Assembly: GCA_017652265.1 (NCBI GenBank)
Contig: JAGCBH010000037.1
Location: 24,236-88,235, forward strand
DNA length: 64,000 nucleotides
Source: a bacterium
Lineage (GTDB): Bacteria > Cyanobacteriota > Vampirovibrionia > Gastranaerophilales > Gastranaerophilaceae
Direction: 5' to 3'
Positions 8,192-15,596 of the stretch are shown here, piece by piece. A model generated the notes under the pieces. It did not search any database. It saw nothing but the letters and a program-made list of their open reading frames with translations, and was not told where the DNA came from. The position numbers were made by a program, and so were the translations under genes. Position 1 is the first letter of the stretch. Every line of letters starts with the position of its first letter.

Positions 8192-9439
8192 TTATTTCCT
8201 TTTTTCTTCTATAAATTTATTCATTTTATCGTAATCAAACTGATTTTCCCATTTTGCAATAACGGCAGTTGCAATACAGTTACCGATTAAATTAACTGTC
8301 GTTCTTCCCATATCAAGAATTTGGTCAATTCCCAGTAACACAGCAACGCCTAACAGCGGAATATCAAAACTTGCCAGGGTTCCTGCCAATACTATCAAAG
8401 ACATCCTTGGAACACCTGCTACACCTTTACTTGTAAGCATCAAGGCAAGCATTATAACAATTTGTTGTTCAAGGGTAAGTGATAATCCTGTAATCTGCAC
8501 CGAAAATATAACTGCAATTGCAAGATATAACGTACTTCCGTCAAGGTTAAACGTATAACCTGTCGGCATTACAAAACCTACAATATTTTTCGGAACACCA
8601 AAATTTTCCATAACCTCAATTGCTTTAGGAAATGCCGCCTCAGAGCTTGCTGTAGTAAAAGTTAAAAGCGCAGGCTCAGCTATTGCTTTAAGAAAATCTT
8701 TGACGGAAATTTTCACAATTTTGCACGTGACATATAGCAATATAACCAAAAATATCAATAATGTTGCATAAAGGCTGAATATAACATTAACGTAATTTGA
8801 TAATATCTTTATACCGCAATTTCCGACAGTGTAAGCAATTGCTCCGAAAATACCCAAAGGTGCAAAATACATAACGTATCCCGTAAATTTGAACATTATT
8901 TCGCTCAAAGACCTTAAAACATTTAAAACAGGTTCCGCTTTTTCGCCAATAGCACAAATTGCAAGGGCAAAAAATATTGAAAATACTACTATCTGAAGCA
9001 GATTTCCCGTTGCCATCGCATCAACTATACTGGTCGGAAAAATATTTATAACCATGTCATAAAGCGAAGTGCTTGAATTTGTCGCAGCCATAAGTTCGGC
9101 TTCATGGAAATTAAAGTTCGGCGAACCTACGGAAAAACCGACGCCCGGTTTAAATACATTTGCCGCAACAAGACCGATTATGAGAGCAAAAGTTGTAACA
9201 ACTTCAAAATAAACAATGGTTTTAAGTCCAAGTTTGCCTAATCCTTTGATACTTCCATGCCCGGCTATGCCTATTACAAGTGTTGCAAACAAAAGAGGAG
9301 CAATAATCATCTTGACCATGCGTAAGAAAATCATTGCAAGAGGATACATTTTAACACCGGAATCAGGCGAAATAACACCCAAAACAATTCCGGCTAAAAG
9401 CGCTATAAATATATATAGTGTAAGTCTGCTTTCTTTCAA
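8192..9439 (-). CDS. SLC1-family dicarboxylate/amino acid:cation symporter
   Basis: The 415-residue membrane protein starts at a TTG with GAGGAAAGAGAA upstream. It shows the SLC1 (DAACS) pattern: several N-terminal membrane helices, the re-entrant-loop motif TASSEAAFP near residue 262, the PTGYTFNLDGSTLY helix and the C-terminal substrate helix with MGRTTVNLIGNCIATAVIAKWE. The Arg and Asn in that helix are the usual substrate contacts. The close match to DctA/GltP-type endings suggests Na+- or H+-driven uptake of C4-dicarboxylate or glutamate/aspartate; the substrate is not decided here. ileS follows after one base. A second SLC1 protein is encoded at 57384-58721. Confidence 0.93.
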   Translation of the reverse strand: MKESRLTLYIFIALLAGIVLGVISPDSGVKMYPLAMIFLRMVKMIIAPLLFATLVIGIAGHGSIKGLGKLGLKTIVYFEVVTTFALIIGLVAANVFKPGVGFSVGSPNFNFHEAELMAATNSSTSLYDMVINIFPTSIVDAMATGNLLQIVVFSIFFALAICAIGEKAEPVLNVLRSLSEIMFKFTGYVMYFAPLGIFGAIAYTVGNCGIKILSNYVNVIFSLYATLLIFLVILLYVTCKIVKISVKDFLKAIAEPALLTFTTASSEAAFPKAIEVMENFGVPKNIVGFVMPTGYTFNLDGSTLYLAIAVIFSVQITGLSLTLEQQIVIMLALMLTSKGVAGVPRMSLIVLAGTLASFDIPLLGVAVLLGIDQILDMGRTTVNLIGNCIATAVIAKWENQFDYDKMNKFIEEKRK

Positions 9440-9545
9440 TTCTCTTTCCTCAATTTGATTATATTATAAAAAGGCTCAACAGCAAGCATTTATAAAAAAA
9501 TATTTATTCTGAAACAAACTGTGTTTTTTATGCTAAAATCAAACT

Positions 9546-10097
9546 ATGAGCGATTTCAAAATAAAAATTGAACCGATGAAAAAAGATCAGGTAGATGAAG
9601 TTGTTGAAATTGAAGCAAAATCATTCGGCAATCATCACTGGTCAAAATCTTCATTTTTACAGGAACTTTCAAACGGTTATGCTCATTATTTTACAGCTAC
9701 CGATATTGAAACTGGAAAAGTTGCAGGTTATTGCGGGCTTTGGCATATTTTGGAAGAAGCACATTTTTCAACAATAAGCGTGTCGCCTGACTTCAGAAGA
9801 AAACATATTGCAGAAGCTTTATTAGTCCAAATGATAAATTATTGCTACGAAAATGAAATAAAATATTTTACGCTTGAAGTTCGTGTTAGCAATACTCCCG
9901 CCCAAAACTTATACAAAAAATACGGAATGAAGTCTCTTGGTGCAAGAAAAGGATATTATCAGGACAATAATGAAGATGCTTTAATAATGTGGTCAGAAAA
10001 TATTTTTTATGATAAATTTAAAACACTTTTTAAAGAAAATTTGGATTTATTGAGGGGAAAAATAGAAGTTTTAACAGATGAAAAAACGGTTATATAG
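9546..10097 (+). CDS. rimI: RimI-like ribosomal-protein-alanine N-acetyltransferase
   Basis: A 183-residue GNAT protein. Residues 1-150 follow the RimI pattern: VVEIEAKSF, then WSKSSFLQEL, AGYCGLWHI, the acetyl-CoA loop ISVSPDFRRKHIAEALL, LEVRVSNTPAQNLYKKYGM and ARKGYYQDNNEDALIM. RimI acetylates the N-terminus of bS18 in enteric bacteria. The tail of about 30 residues is longer than in usual RimI. The -10-like TAAAAT (9534-9539, with an extended TGC) ends 6 bases before the ATG and no ribosome site is seen, so the message may be leaderless. It overlaps the next gene by 20 bases. Confidence 0.85.
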   Translation: MSDFKIKIEPMKKDQVDEVVEIEAKSFGNHHWSKSSFLQELSNGYAHYFTATDIETGKVAGYCGLWHILEEAHFSTISVSPDFRRKHIAEALLVQMINYCYENEIKYFTLEVRVSNTPAQNLYKKYGMKSLGARKGYYQDNNEDALIMWSENIFYDKFKTLFKENLDLLRGKIEVLTDEKTVI

Positions 10098-10713
10098 GAA
10101 GAAAAACAGCGAAATAATCTTTTCTTTGGGCTCTTTTGTCCTGACACTTTGCTGCACATTTTTACTTATTGTTTCAACTTTTATAACAGTAAATATTTTA
10201 TACCCGTCAGTCGGTTATGATGCAAAATCAGGTGAAGATTTCTTTAAGGCTTTTGCTCTGATTCCGCAAATCCCTGCCGTTATATTTGTCGGTGCTTTGT
10301 TAGGTAAAAATTTAGGTATAACTTCCGTTATTCTTTATATATTAACCGGGCTGTTCTTTTTGCCTGTGTTCGCACTGGGCGGCGGAATGAGTTATTTTGC
10401 GCAGTATGGTTTTGGTTATATTTTGGCTTACATTCCGGCAGTTTGGCTTTTGACAACAAGAATAAATGGTGTATTCAGTTTTAAAAACATATCTTTGGGC
10501 GTGCTTTATGCCGTTTTGACAATTCACCTGACAGGTATAATTTATATGACGTTAATCGCACTTATTCAAGGGGAAGGGTGGAACTTTATAAAAGGATGGA
10601 TAATTCACCAGAGCGGAATGAAAATTATATTTGATTACATTTTAAGTTTCGCACTTGTTTATTTTGTGAAAGCAATTCAGCCGATATTGTGGTGCTACAG
10701 AAAACCAAGATAA
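10078..10713 (+). CDS. bioY: BioY-type biotin transporter substrate-binding subunit
   Basis: This 211-residue integral membrane protein has about six hydrophobic helices. The central stretch has the BioY pattern: IPQIPAVIFVGALLGKNLG, LYILTGLFFLPVFALGGGMSYF, then GYILAYIPAVWL. BioY is the S component of ECF-type biotin uptake. It works alone in some bacteria or with a shared energising module that is not encoded in this window. The start overlaps the rimI-like gene by 20 bases, so translation is likely coupled. The N-terminal 20 residues are very basic. Confidence 0.82.
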   Translation: MKKRLYRKKNSEIIFSLGSFVLTLCCTFLLIVSTFITVNILYPSVGYDAKSGEDFFKAFALIPQIPAVIFVGALLGKNLGITSVILYILTGLFFLPVFALGGGMSYFAQYGFGYILAYIPAVWLLTTRINGVFSFKNISLGVLYAVLTIHLTGIIYMTLIALIQGEGWNFIKGWIIHQSGMKIIFDYILSFALVYFVKAIQPILWCYRKPR

Positions 10714-10720
10714 ATTATTT

Positions 10721-10783
10721 ACTTAAACTATCTTAACAATTATACAAAATAATGGCAATTTTTATTTATGAAATAACTTTATG
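10721..10783 (+). promoter_or_regulatory. Shared non-canonical promoter (copy F) of a small unknown gene
   Basis: GGCAATT (10754-10760) and ACTTTATG (10776-10783) are exactly 15 bases apart, 40 bases before the ATG. The upstream repeat position (10721-10737) holds only a degenerate TTAA-type pair with the same 10-base period. GTGTAGT follows, as in copies A and B. Confidence 0.7.
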
Positions 10784-10823
10784 AGACCGTGTGTAGTAAA
10801 TTAATAGAAAGTAGGTAAAATTT

Positions 10824-11072
10824 ATGGAAAATATCAAAGTAGAAAATGGTTTATTGGTAAATTGGACAGAACATCAAATTCGTCCTAGGTTAGTAGAGAT
10901 ACAAGCACCACAGCGTGGAGCATACAACGTAGCAACACATACTTTTTCTGGAGACAGGCAAGCTCTGGTTGAAGCTTTAAAAGCAAAATATGGAGTACTT
11001 ACCCCTGAAAAACTAAAAGCGTGGACGGCAGAAGTGGGAAAAGAAGTAGCAAAAAAAGCGCCAAAACCATAA
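10824..11072 (+). CDS. Small soluble protein of unknown function
   Basis: An 82-residue protein I do not recognise. It has no signal peptide or membrane segment. The middle (NVATHTFSGDRQALVEALKAKYG) looks like a strand followed by an amphipathic helix, and the end is Lys/Ala/Pro-rich. It stands alone between its own copy of the shared non-canonical promoter and a strong terminator, so it is a real, separately regulated unit. The ribosome site (AGTAGG) is modest. Confidence 0.72.
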   Translation: MENIKVENGLLVNWTEHQIRPRLVEIQAPQRGAYNVATHTFSGDRQALVEALKAKYGVLTPEKLKAWTAEVGKEVAKKAPKP

Positions 11073-11096
11073 TTTTAACAAAAACTATAAATTAAT

Positions 11097-11134
11097 TAAA
11101 AACCTGTTTGCAGCAATTACAAACAGGTTTTTTG
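11097..11134 (+). terminator. Terminator of the small unknown gene
   Basis: AAAACCTGTTTG pairs with CAAACAGGTTTT around a 9-base loop, followed by a T run. Confidence 0.88.
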
Positions 11135-11189
11135 CATAAGAACATTTTTTATGTTAATCTCTTTTTTAACGAAAGGAAGAGGTAAAAAT

Positions 11190-11654
11190 ATGGCAATTGA
11201 AAGAACATTTATTGCAGTTAAGCCTGACGGCGTTAAAAGAGGTTTAATCGGCGAAGTTTTAAAAAGATTTGAAATGAGAGGATATAAAATTATCGGACTA
11301 AAGATGTTACAGGTAACACCTGAACAGGCAGCAGCACACTACGCTGAACACGTAGGAAAACCTTTCTATGACGGACTTGTTAAATTTATTACTGCCGCAC
11401 CTGTTGTTGCAATTGCGCTTGAAGGTGAAGATGTTGTAGCTCAGGCTCGCAGAATTATGGGGGCAACAGACCCTAATAAAGCTGAAATCGGTACAATAAG
11501 AGCCGATTTCGGACAAGCGATGAACAGAAATATCGTTCATGGTTCCGATAGTGTTGAAAGTGCAAATAGAGAACTTGCTATTTATTTTAAGTCGGAAGAA
11601 CTTATGTCAGGCGCTAAAAACAGTTTTGACTATGTTATAGAAAGCCTTTTATAA
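11190..11654 (+). CDS. ndk: Nucleoside diphosphate kinase
   Basis: The ATG at 11190 follows AGGAAGAGG; the open extension to 11151 is unnecessary. The 154-residue product begins MAIERTFIAVKPDGVKRGLIG, the usual Ndk opening. It carries the catalytic histidine in NRNIVHGSDS (His117), which is phosphorylated by ATP and passes phosphate to any NDP. The Kpn-loop region (ATDPNKAEIGTIRADF) is intact. It balances nucleotide pools in the cytoplasm. tgt begins 30 bases later on the same strand. Confidence 0.97.
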   Translation: MAIERTFIAVKPDGVKRGLIGEVLKRFEMRGYKIIGLKMLQVTPEQAAAHYAEHVGKPFYDGLVKFITAAPVVAIALEGEDVVAQARRIMGATDPNKAEIGTIRADFGQAMNRNIVHGSDSVESANRELAIYFKSEELMSGAKNSFDYVIESLL

Positions 11655-11684
11655 AATTGCGTGCAAAAGGAACTGTTAAACTAA

Positions 11685-12809
11685 ATGAACGGCGAAGAAA
11701 AATATTTTAATTATAAACTTGTCCACAAATGCGCCCAAACAGGTGCAAGAGCAGGTGTTCTTGAAACTCCGCACGGAATTATTGAAACTCCTGTTTTCAT
11801 GCCTGTCGGGACAAATTCTGCCGTAAAAACGCTCACTACAGAACAAGTTTATGATACAGGCGCACAAATAATTCTTGCAAACTCTTATCACCTTTATCTG
11901 AGAGCCGGAACGGAAAGAATAAGAGATTTCGGCGGAATACATGGTTGGATGAATTGGCACAAGCCTGTTTTGACGGATTCGGGCGGATTTCAGGTATTTT
12001 CTTTGTCAAATTTAAGAAAAATAACAGAAGACGGCGTTGAATTTGTCGATCCGAAGAACGGAATGAAGCATTTTATTTCACCGGAAAAATCAATGGAAAT
12101 TCAGCAAAATATAGGCGCCGATATCATCATGGCATTTGACGAATGTGCACCGTATCCTTGCGAATATATGCAAGCAAAACGTGCAATGGAGCGTACCCAC
12201 CGCTGGCTGGAACGCTGCATAAAAGCCAAAACTAACCCTCATCAAGCACTTTTCCCAATTGTTCAGGGGGCATTCTTTGATGATTTAAGAAAAGAAAGTG
12301 CCGCTTTTATTTCTCAATTTGACGCAACAGGTTATGCAATAGGCGGAGTTAGTGTAGGCGAACCCGAAGATATCAAAAATTATTTTGTCCGCTTAACCGC
12401 ACCTCTGTTACCTGAAAATAAACCGCGTTACTTAATGGGTGTAGGAACTCCCGAAGATTTAATTGAGGGAATTAAAAACGGAATAGATATGTTTGACTGC
12501 GTTCTTCCGACAAGAAATGCCCGTCACGGTTCATTCTTCACTTGGAACGGTAAACGTAACATCAAAAATAAAGAATTTGAGGATGATAAATCACCGCTTG
12601 ATGAACGCTGCAACTGCTACGCTTGCAGAACACATTCAAAAGCATACATTCGCCATCTTTTCCGTTGTCAGGAAAGTACCGCACAAACACTTCTTTCTAT
12701 CCACAATACAAAATTTCTTGTGGATTTTGCAAAACAAGCACGTCAGGCAATAATTGAGGATCGCTTTGAGGATTTTGCAAATGAATACCTGACAAATTCT
12801 AAACATTAA
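11685..12809 (+). CDS. tgt: tRNA-guanine (queuine) transglycosylase
   Basis: The 374-residue enzyme swaps guanine 34 for preQ1 in tRNAs with GUN anticodons. Visible hallmarks are PVFMPVGTNSAVKTL, NSYHLYLRAG, LTDSGGFQVFSL, the IVQGAFFDDLR loop, GGVSVGEP, and the nucleophile segment MFDCVLPTRNARHG. The zinc site is CNCYACRTHSKAYIRHLF, with a downstream His (SIHNTKF). Length and order match bacterial Tgt. It lies behind ndk on the same strand. Its 3' end overlaps the converging 120-residue gene by 11 bases. Confidence 0.97.
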   Translation: MNGEEKYFNYKLVHKCAQTGARAGVLETPHGIIETPVFMPVGTNSAVKTLTTEQVYDTGAQIILANSYHLYLRAGTERIRDFGGIHGWMNWHKPVLTDSGGFQVFSLSNLRKITEDGVEFVDPKNGMKHFISPEKSMEIQQNIGADIIMAFDECAPYPCEYMQAKRAMERTHRWLERCIKAKTNPHQALFPIVQGAFFDDLRKESAAFISQFDATGYAIGGVSVGEPEDIKNYFVRLTAPLLPENKPRYLMGVGTPEDLIEGIKNGIDMFDCVLPTRNARHGSFFTWNGKRNIKNKEFEDDKSPLDERCNCYACRTHSKAYIRHLFRCQESTAQTLLSIHNTKFLVDFAKQARQAIIEDRFEDFANEYLTNSKH

Positions 12810-13161
12810 GCATCTTGAAAAAGCTTTTAACTTTGCCCATAAAATTATCTTCGTTTTTTATGTTGGCGGTTTTGTAATATTCTTTATAAGAATTTATTAT
12901 ATTTATCGGTAAATCTTCCCCTTTTTCAAGGGTATTACAAATCATCAGAAGATAATCATCCTGTTCTTCTTTATATAAATCGTCTTTTTGGCGCAAATCT
13001 TCATCCGCTTCATAATGAACAAGAGCGTGATAAGCCGCCTTGATACTCTCATCTTCAGAACCGAACGGAAATGCATTAATTGCATCCCTCACGACTATTT
13101 CACTGAGCAGAACTTTTTTTATAAGACCGGAAACATGCCTGCGTTCTTCAACGTTTTCCAT
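12799..13161 (-). CDS. Unknown soluble protein, cotranscribed with a BlaI-like repressor
   Basis: A 120-residue acidic, helical protein with no signal peptide or membrane helix that I do not recognise. Its middle (AAYHALVHYEADEDLRQKD ... DYLLMICNTLEKGEDLP) resembles a helical bundle. It starts 6 bases after the BlaI-like gene, so the two form an operon. This is notable because classic BlaI/MecI repressors are paired with a BlaR1-type membrane peptidase, and this protein is not one. Its role may be tied to whatever signal the repressor senses. Confidence 0.75.
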   Translation of the reverse strand: MENVEERRHVSGLIKKVLLSEIVVRDAINAFPFGSEDESIKAAYHALVHYEADEDLRQKDDLYKEEQDDYLLMICNTLEKGEDLPINIINSYKEYYKTANIKNEDNFMGKVKSFFKMLNV

Positions 13162-13167
13162 AATTAT

Positions 13168-13506
13168 TTACTTAATAAGATTGTACTTGTTTTCAACAAA
13201 ACGGATTAAACCTGTTGAACTGCCGTCAAAAAAGTTTGTGATGATTTCGCTAACTGCATTTGCGGCCATTTCTTCTTTATCCATTACTGCGTTGTAAAAG
13301 AATTTTTTGCCTGATTTGTAACGAACTAAAATACTTTTTGCAACTAATCTGTCCATAACGGTTTTGATTGTTGTATAAGCACGTTCAATACCTCTTGCAG
13401 ATAAATAATCAACAATGTCCTGAATTGAAATGTCATTGTTTTCTTCAGCGTTTGTTAAATCCCAAACTGAATTTAAAATTTCAATCTCTAACGATCCACA
13501 TGCCAT
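13168..13506 (-). CDS. BlaI/MecI/CopY-family transcriptional repressor
   Basis: The start at 13506 follows AAAGGAAAAAAG; the product is 112 residues. It has the Penicillinase_R winged helix: LEIEILNSVWDL, a spacer, IQDIVDYLSARGIERAYTTIKTVMDRLVAKSILVRYKSGKKFFYNAV, then a dimerisation helix. Such proteins repress by binding dyads over the promoter and are released by proteolysis or metal binding. No metal-binding Cys pair is apparent. The promoter (TTGCAA, 17 bases, TACAAT) is flanked by inverted copies of GYAAACACTA, good candidates for its own operator. A 120-residue unknown follows in the operon. Confidence 0.87.
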   Translation of the reverse strand: MACGSLEIEILNSVWDLTNAEENNDISIQDIVDYLSARGIERAYTTIKTVMDRLVAKSILVRYKSGKKFFYNAVMDKEEMAANAVSEIITNFFDGSSTGLIRFVENKYNLIK

Positions 13507-13537
13507 AAACTTTTTTCCTTTTTCTTTTTTAATTTTG

Positions 13538-13599
13538 GCAAACACTAAGCCATATTACGATTGTAACACACAAATTTTTTAATTGCAAGTAGTGTTTAC
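13538..13599 (-). promoter_or_regulatory. BlaI-like promoter with a candidate operator pair
   Basis: On the minus strand TTGCAA (13583-13588), a 17-base spacer and TACAAT (13560-13565). GCAAACACTA (13538-13547) and its inverted match GTAAACACTA (13590-13599 on the minus strand) bracket the promoter. Confidence 0.6.
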
Positions 13600-14744
13600 A
13601 TCATTTCCAACAAATCTTCTTCCTGTTTTTTGTAATTTTTCTTTTTGCGGACTTTATCGTTTTTCTTCTTCGTTCTTGCAGAAACATTTTTGTACGCGTT
13701 ATCAACAGAAATCTTTGTGAGCGGAAGTCTTGTTTTGGTGTCAAAAAATACCAGCCAGAAAGTTCTATTGATGTTGTCAACCGCAAACGATACACTGCCG
13801 ATAACGGTTTCACCGGGTTTTATCCGTTTAAACATCAGTTTTGTATCACCGAAAATTGACGGTCTGTATGTCACGTTGTAATCATTTATGAGTGCCATAT
13901 CAAGCCCCGACAGAATTTTGTCGGAACGATTTGAAATAGTAAGATTTAAAGTAATAGTATTGGCAACATCAAACGGATCCTTTTCATGTTTAATATTCGT
14001 TATTCTTATTTCTAACCCTGGGTAAAAAAGTTCATGCTGCAACAGGGCTTCTTCTCTATAAACAGGAAGTTCAACATCCGATTTTATTTTGACCTTAATT
14101 TCATCTCCCGGTGCAATTAAAACATCATGTCCTTTTCTTATCAATGCCATACCAAGTCCCCAAGCGCCACCTGCCGCAGCACCGGCTGCAATTGTATAAC
14201 CATGAGAAGCAATTGCGGCTTCTAATCCGAAAAGATTCAGAGCAAACAAACCGCCTACAGCGCCACCCGCAACAGTATAACCCAAGTCCTGAACCGCAAT
14301 TTGAGCTGTTTCTGTTATGGGATTTAATCTTGTTGACACATGTCCTTCTATCGGGATTTCTCTGCCGTCAGGCGTTATAAGATAATCAAAATCCATCTCA
14401 ATCCAAGCATTACGCCCAAGACGTCTTGCTTCAGCCTTTTGTATGACAGCGCCATGCGCAATTGTACCTTTCGGAACGATTACACCCTTATCGCCATAAA
14501 CATCAGACGTAACTTCCGCAAAAAATTCATCACCCTCAACCGTAAAAGAGCCGTCCAACACCTGAGAAACCGTCATATTAATAACATCTTTTTTCTCCAA
14601 GGTTTCTGTTTTGCCGGTAAAAATTTCGTCCTGAGTTTTATTTCTTATATCAGTATATTCAACAGACGCATCAAAAATTTCCGCAAAAACAAGCGTCTGA
14701 AAACAAAATATAAAAGATAAAACCAAAGCCAAAATCTTTTTCAT
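13596..14744 (-). CDS. Exported protein of unknown function with a glycine-rich hydrophobic centre
   Basis: The ATG at 14744 begins a clear signal peptide (MKKILALVLSFIFCFQTLVFA); the longer frame from 14762 would place residues before it. The 382-residue product has an N-terminal part (about 30-150) rich in strands. A hydrophobic Gly/Ala stretch follows (GYTVAGGAVGGLFALNLFG ... HGYTIAAGAAAGGAWGLGMAL), resembling glycine-zipper segments. Then comes a beta-rich domain that ends in a Lys-rich tail (RTKKKNDKVRKKKNYKK). I cannot assign a family. The promoter (TTGCCG, 16 bases, TATAAT at 14751-14756) ends 6 bases before the ATG, with no ribosome site, so the message is probably leaderless. Confidence 0.8.
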   Translation of the reverse strand: MKKILALVLSFIFCFQTLVFAEIFDASVEYTDIRNKTQDEIFTGKTETLEKKDVINMTVSQVLDGSFTVEGDEFFAEVTSDVYGDKGVIVPKGTIAHGAVIQKAEARRLGRNAWIEMDFDYLITPDGREIPIEGHVSTRLNPITETAQIAVQDLGYTVAGGAVGGLFALNLFGLEAAIASHGYTIAAGAAAGGAWGLGMALIRKGHDVLIAPGDEIKVKIKSDVELPVYREEALLQHELFYPGLEIRITNIKHEKDPFDVANTITLNLTISNRSDKILSGLDMALINDYNVTYRPSIFGDTKLMFKRIKPGETVIGSVSFAVDNINRTFWLVFFDTKTRLPLTKISVDNAYKNVSARTKKKNDKVRKKKNYKKQEEDLLEMM

Positions 14745-14750
14745 AACAAA

Positions 14751-14778
14751 ATTATACAACATTTTCCGCTATCGGCAA
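14751..14778 (-). promoter_or_regulatory. Promoter directly abutting the start of the 13.6-kb exported protein
   Basis: TTGCCG at 14773-14778, a 16-base spacer and TATAAT at 14751-14756. The start codon is 6 bases beyond the -10 box. Confidence 0.6.
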
Positions 14779-14786
14779 ATAATTAA

Positions 14787-15593
14787 CTACAGGTAACACT
14801 TTGGAGTTTCGTCTTTTACTGCCGCATAAAGTTCAACATATTTTTTGGCAGGACTGGATTCAATTTTTGTAAGCAGAACTTCTTCAACCTGGAAAAATCC
14901 GACATCAGAAGTCATTTCAACATCAATCCTTATAGGATTTCTCTGACCGTGATGAATTCCTATTCTTGTTATCGCATTCGCACTGTATTTATGAATATCG
15001 CCAACGCGAGGTGTTGTATTTATGGACATCGGAATACGTGCTCTTCCTTTTGTCATATCGCATCCGTCAGCAATGAGTATTATACCTGCCTCAGTTGAAT
15101 GAATTTTCTGTGTTGACATGTGCCCTACTATACATTCTGTCGTAAGCGTTTTTATGATTATTCTTTTGGCCAAATCATCCGGATAAATATATTTCAGAGC
15201 TCTGTCAATTAACGGCTGAGCTAAAATAGCCGACATATCTTCATGACACTGTCTTCCGATTGCCATACCCAAATCATGCATCAAAGCACCCATGACAACT
15301 GCGCACATGCTATCTTCAAAAGTCCCGACACCTTCGGCTTCAAGTGAAGTTTTTATGCCGGAATCTTTTAAAATATTCAGCATCTTAATAGAATTTGCCG
15401 TAACCTGCCTCATATGAACAGGCCCATGATCGTTATACCCAAGACGTTTTATTGAAACATTGTTTGCGTAATCCTGAAAAACCTGCAACTCTTCATCATC
15501 AAAAAGGTAGCGCACAAGCTGCAGACAAATCGGAGTATTTTGCAGTCTGCGCAGTATTTTTGATTCAATTGAAAGTTCTTTAACAGATTTCAT
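14787..15593 (-). CDS. HD-domain metal-dependent phosphohydrolase
   Basis: The 268-residue soluble protein has an HD-superfamily core: an early histidine in YNDHGPVHMRQV, the HD pair in VMGALMHDLGMAIGRQCHEDMS, a later HMSTQKIHSTEAGIILIADGCD segment with further His/Asp ligands, and a C-terminal beta region. This matches predicted HD hydrolases often found in archaea and cyanobacteria, whose substrates are mostly unknown. It starts 3 bases after the clpC stop, so it is in the clpC operon. A link to nucleotide signalling or stress is possible but not shown. Confidence 0.85.
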   Translation of the reverse strand: MKSVKELSIESKILRRLQNTPICLQLVRYLFDDEELQVFQDYANNVSIKRLGYNDHGPVHMRQVTANSIKMLNILKDSGIKTSLEAEGVGTFEDSMCAVVMGALMHDLGMAIGRQCHEDMSAILAQPLIDRALKYIYPDDLAKRIIIKTLTTECIVGHMSTQKIHSTEAGIILIADGCDMTKGRARIPMSINTTPRVGDIHKYSANAITRIGIHHGQRNPIRIDVEMTSDVGFFQVEEVLLTKIESSPAKKYVELYAAVKDETPKCYL

Positions 15594-15596
15594 GAT

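Noticed and set aside
8191..8260. T-box leaders for ileS, and likewise for valS and glyQ.
   Set aside because: ileS starts one base after another gene, and no AGGGTGGNACCGCG-type antiterminator or specifier loop was seen before any of the three.
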